Source of the DNA: Eudromia elegans
Taxonomy: Eukaryota; Chordata; Aves; Tinamiformes; Tinamidae
Direction of reading: 5' to 3'
Length of the DNA: 64,000 bases
Assembly: GCA_003342815.1 (NCBI GenBank)
Contig: PTEX01000012.1
Location: forward strand, 3,147,761-3,211,760
The stretch's first letter is position 1, and each line of letters starts with the position of its first letter. Both the position numbers and the translations under genes were made by a program. This document shows positions 61,978 through 64,000 of this stretch, piece after piece. Below the pieces are notes generated by a model. It was not told the origin of the DNA, ran no database searches, and saw only the letters and a program-made list of their open reading frames with translations.

Positions 61978-62095
61978 CCAGAGGATTGGGAATCAGGAAA
62001 CCTGGATTTTGTACACAGCCCTGCTACAGACATCCGGAGTAACCAGATCCTCAGCCTGTGTCCCCTGCATTCAACGACACCCAAATAATAATGAA
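61978..62095 (+). mobile_element. MIR-like SINE relic, 5' half best preserved
   Basis: CCAGAGGATTGGGAATCAGG, then AAACCTGGATTTTGTACACA and GCCCTGCTACAGACATCC follow the MIR-like phrase GGACTGGGAGTCAGGA-ACCTGGGTTCTA-TCCCAGCTCTGC-ACTGAC. The downstream core (CCTCAGCCTGTGTCCCCTGC) is more decayed. The overlapping 118-codon open frame is therefore most likely non-coding. Confidence 0.6.
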
Positions 62096-64000
62096 GCGCA
62101 TCACAGCTTTTTTGCCTCGGTTTTCTGTCCTCTATCTTCAGGCCATCCCATGGGAGAGGACATTCCCCTACAGTGTGTGCACGGTGTTGCAGGCAGTGCA
62201 GCTCCTGGATTTTGTTAAACAAATGGAAACATAAGCTTTGGGGTTTCTACCTTAGAAAATAAACTGTGCTTTGCTGTTACTCCTAACAGCATCTGTACCA
62301 CATGTCCGCCGACAAAGTGCCCGTGCATTGCTCTATGTGAGTCGATATTTTGTTGTTACTTCTTACCTAAGCTTTGTAACTTACTAAAAAAGGATATAAA
62401 TACAGTTATCAAGAGAAACAGACTTAAGCTACATGTTAAATCATTGCAAAAGTATTGAATAATATTTCTGATTAATTTTCTCTGGAAAATATTACTCTTC
62501 ATGCTATTGGGATTTGTCACTTCCTCAAAAAAACTGTGTGCAATTACCCTGAAAAAAATAGAACACAATTTGCCCAGGAGATAAATAATTATAGTCAAAT
62601 TTTGTAAATGTATCTCCAATTGCTAGAACATACTTTAAATAGGAGCAAGTATGTACCAATTAATTATAACTTAGAAGATTATTCTTAGCTCATTGTAGAG
62701 CTTTGTTATTCATTCTTGAAAAAAAAAAATCTCTATAAAGGCACAGCATGATTTTAATTAATTTTTTTCTAGCTTTTTAATTTTTAACTTTTTTTCCCAA
62801 AGTGTTCAATTTTTAAACATGATCTATGCTAGCGATATATTTCATCCTCACCATCATAGCTCTTAAGCAAGAAAAATAAAGTTAAATAAATTGGATCAGT
62901 ATTCAAATAAAAGCCATTCAAAGTGATGCTTTCAAAAGTTAATTTTTATCTATATTCTTCTGAAGTATCCATCAATCATGTTGGCACTTTAAAAATGAGA
63001 GCAACCTTGAAGCCCAGGTGAGGCTTCATGTAGCAAGGAAATGCATTCTCTATTGTGACTACCTAAGCAAGACTGAAACAACAGTTAATTTTATCTACTT
63101 GATTCAGTTAATGCAGGAGGCGAACCTTGCACATGCTGATCTAGTGCCATGGAACTGCAGTCTTAGCACAACATTTTCCATGAAGCTATAAAACTAAAAA
63201 AAAATCTATAAACCAGAGAGGTTTTGTATGTTTAGATAATGATGAAATACAGGTCTGTAATAAGTAGAGAAGAGAGAAAGCAAAAATCTCCACAAAGGGA
63301 GAAAATTCAATTAGGAGGTTCTCTGTTGAGGCAATGGTTAAAGAGAAGTGACTTTGAGGATATTCACATTTTCATAAGCAATGTACATTTCCACAAAAAG
63401 GAGCCCCCTGTCTACAGTCCTGGCTACAAGACTCTCATAGGAGCAATTTGTAGCTTTTCATAGCTGTAGGTTTTATAGGGTCTGAGGCGAAGGCCTGTAA
63501 AGTCAATATTTGATTTGATATTTCCATTTGTGCTGTTGTTGTTCTTTTCCATGTTGTCCTAATGACTTGGCTTATACATAGAGACCTAAAATCTTCCCTA
63601 GAGCACTTGGTTGGATGGTTTTGAGAAGATCTGCTGCAACGCTGCAAGTATGCTGCTGCAGATTTGGTAGCAGTAGAGCTTCATTAGCAAGAAGCATAGT
63701 GACATCTAGGTTGTGGGCATGTGATCAATGCCATCAATCTCTTTAAGTCCTCCTTCCTTCTCAGAGTGCGCAGATGAAACTGAAGTTACTGACTGCAGTG
63801 CTGCTAAAACCACAAGCAATGTAAATGATGGCATGCCTGGGAAAGCTTATGCAATTTATATGCTTAACTGTATCTTTCAAAAATGTTAACCTCACCGGTG
63901 AGGATGCTGTCTTTTTCTGGGGTTGGACGCCCGCCTCAAGCTACCTATGCTGCTTGCTGTACCCAAATACAGAGTGACCATCTTTCTTCCCAGCACACAG

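Larger units (their letters stand above)
1..64000 (+). other. TRHDE: Internal part of the TRHDE gene (introns plus eight coding exons)
   Basis: The whole window appears to lie within one transcription unit. Eight coding blocks between 4369 and 53702 lie on the + strand in protein order. Their splice phases fit in sequence: 0, 2, 1, 0, 2, 0, 2, 2. The total is 887 coding bases, or 295 codons plus two bases. By family knowledge, TRHDE is a type II membrane zinc metallopeptidase of about 1,020 residues that cleaves the pyroglutamyl-histidyl bond of TRH outside the cell. The block here corresponds to roughly residues 552-847 of the human protein; that numbering is my estimate, made by counting back from the C-terminus. 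The N-terminal cytoplasmic tail, membrane anchor and HExxH zinc site must lie upstream, and about 175 C-terminal residues downstream. No promoter, CpG-rich stretch or poly(A) region of this gene is present. Confidence 0.95.
53703..64000 (+). other. TRHDE: 5' part of the next TRHDE intron (at least 10,298 bases)
   Basis: It starts GTAAGTGAAAC, a strong donor. No downstream TRHDE exon was seen before the window ends. Contents are a T18 run (56431-56448), a TTTGG tract (60807-60838), a MIR-like relic (61978-62095) and otherwise apparently unique AT-rich DNA. Open frames up to about 118 codons have no recognisable domain. Confidence 0.82.

Noticed and set aside
61862-62218. 118-codon open frame on the + strand
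   Set aside because: Its middle overlaps a MIR-like SINE relic, and the residues show no known family.
53703-64000. Search for the next TRHDE exon (IPLNVRDIVYCTG-like residues)
   Set aside because: No matching run with an AG acceptor in the right phase was seen on the + strand, so the exon must lie beyond the window.
1-64000. Viral, CRISPR, operon-like or other unusual gene systems
   Set aside because: No capsid, envelope, integrase or polymerase-like frames, long terminal repeats, spaced direct-repeat arrays or clustered genes were seen. The content is an ordinary vertebrate gene interior.

Overview
The window is vertebrate nuclear DNA: AT-rich, intron-dominated, with no operons or dense genes. 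It lies inside one gene. Eight short exons on the + strand, each with GT/AG borders and all joining in a single open phase chain, encode about 295 residues that I recognise as the middle-to-late part of thyrotropin-releasing-hormone-degrading ectoenzyme (TRHDE, M1 zinc aminopeptidase family, also called pyroglutamyl-peptidase II). The match rests on memory of the human protein: DYLTIHKYGNAARNDLW, MDQWTLQMGYPVITIL, SEAIIWVSNKSE, SWLLGNINQTGYF, FLPWHAASRALYPLDKLLDR and ACSFGNKHCHQQA are nearly residue-for-residue. The gene enters from the left and leaves on the right. Neither its start, its HExxH zinc site nor its C-terminus is in the window.

The organism is most likely a bird, less likely another sauropsid such as a crocodilian or turtle. 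Recognisable repeats are sparse. A short 3' tail of a CR1-type LINE is present near 46.4 kb, and only worn relics of MIR-like SINEs are seen. There are no Alu, B1 or L1-like mammalian elements, and the simple repeats (TTTCC and TTTGG pentamers, T/G homopolymer mixtures) are common in birds. The lineage call is an inference.

Layout: 1-4368 is the end of an upstream intron with a TTTCC microsatellite running into a 215-base assembly gap. 4369-7080 holds two exons around a 2.5 kb intron. 7081-25384 is an 18.3 kb intron. 25385-25473 is an exon. 25474-35311 is a 9.8 kb intron with a pair of palindromes near 28.0 kb. 35312-35596 holds two exons split by an intron of only 95 bases. 35597-50845 is a 15.2 kb intron with a MIR-like relic and the CR1 tail. 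50846-53702 holds three exons. 53703-64000 is the start of another long intron.

The encoded segment runs from the end of the catalytic domain, through the small beta-rich domain III, into the helical ERAP1-like C-terminal domain. These parts sit on the extracellular side of a type II membrane enzyme that inactivates the tripeptide TRH. The most interesting local feature is at the exon ending at 53043. Its last 13 bases and the start of its weak GTACTG donor are copied about 115 bases downstream, giving a second, decoy donor. Read-through of the true donor, or use of the decoy, would meet a stop after 19 residues. I found no second protein-coding gene, no RNA gene, no CpG-rich promoter and nothing that supports an undescribed biological system.
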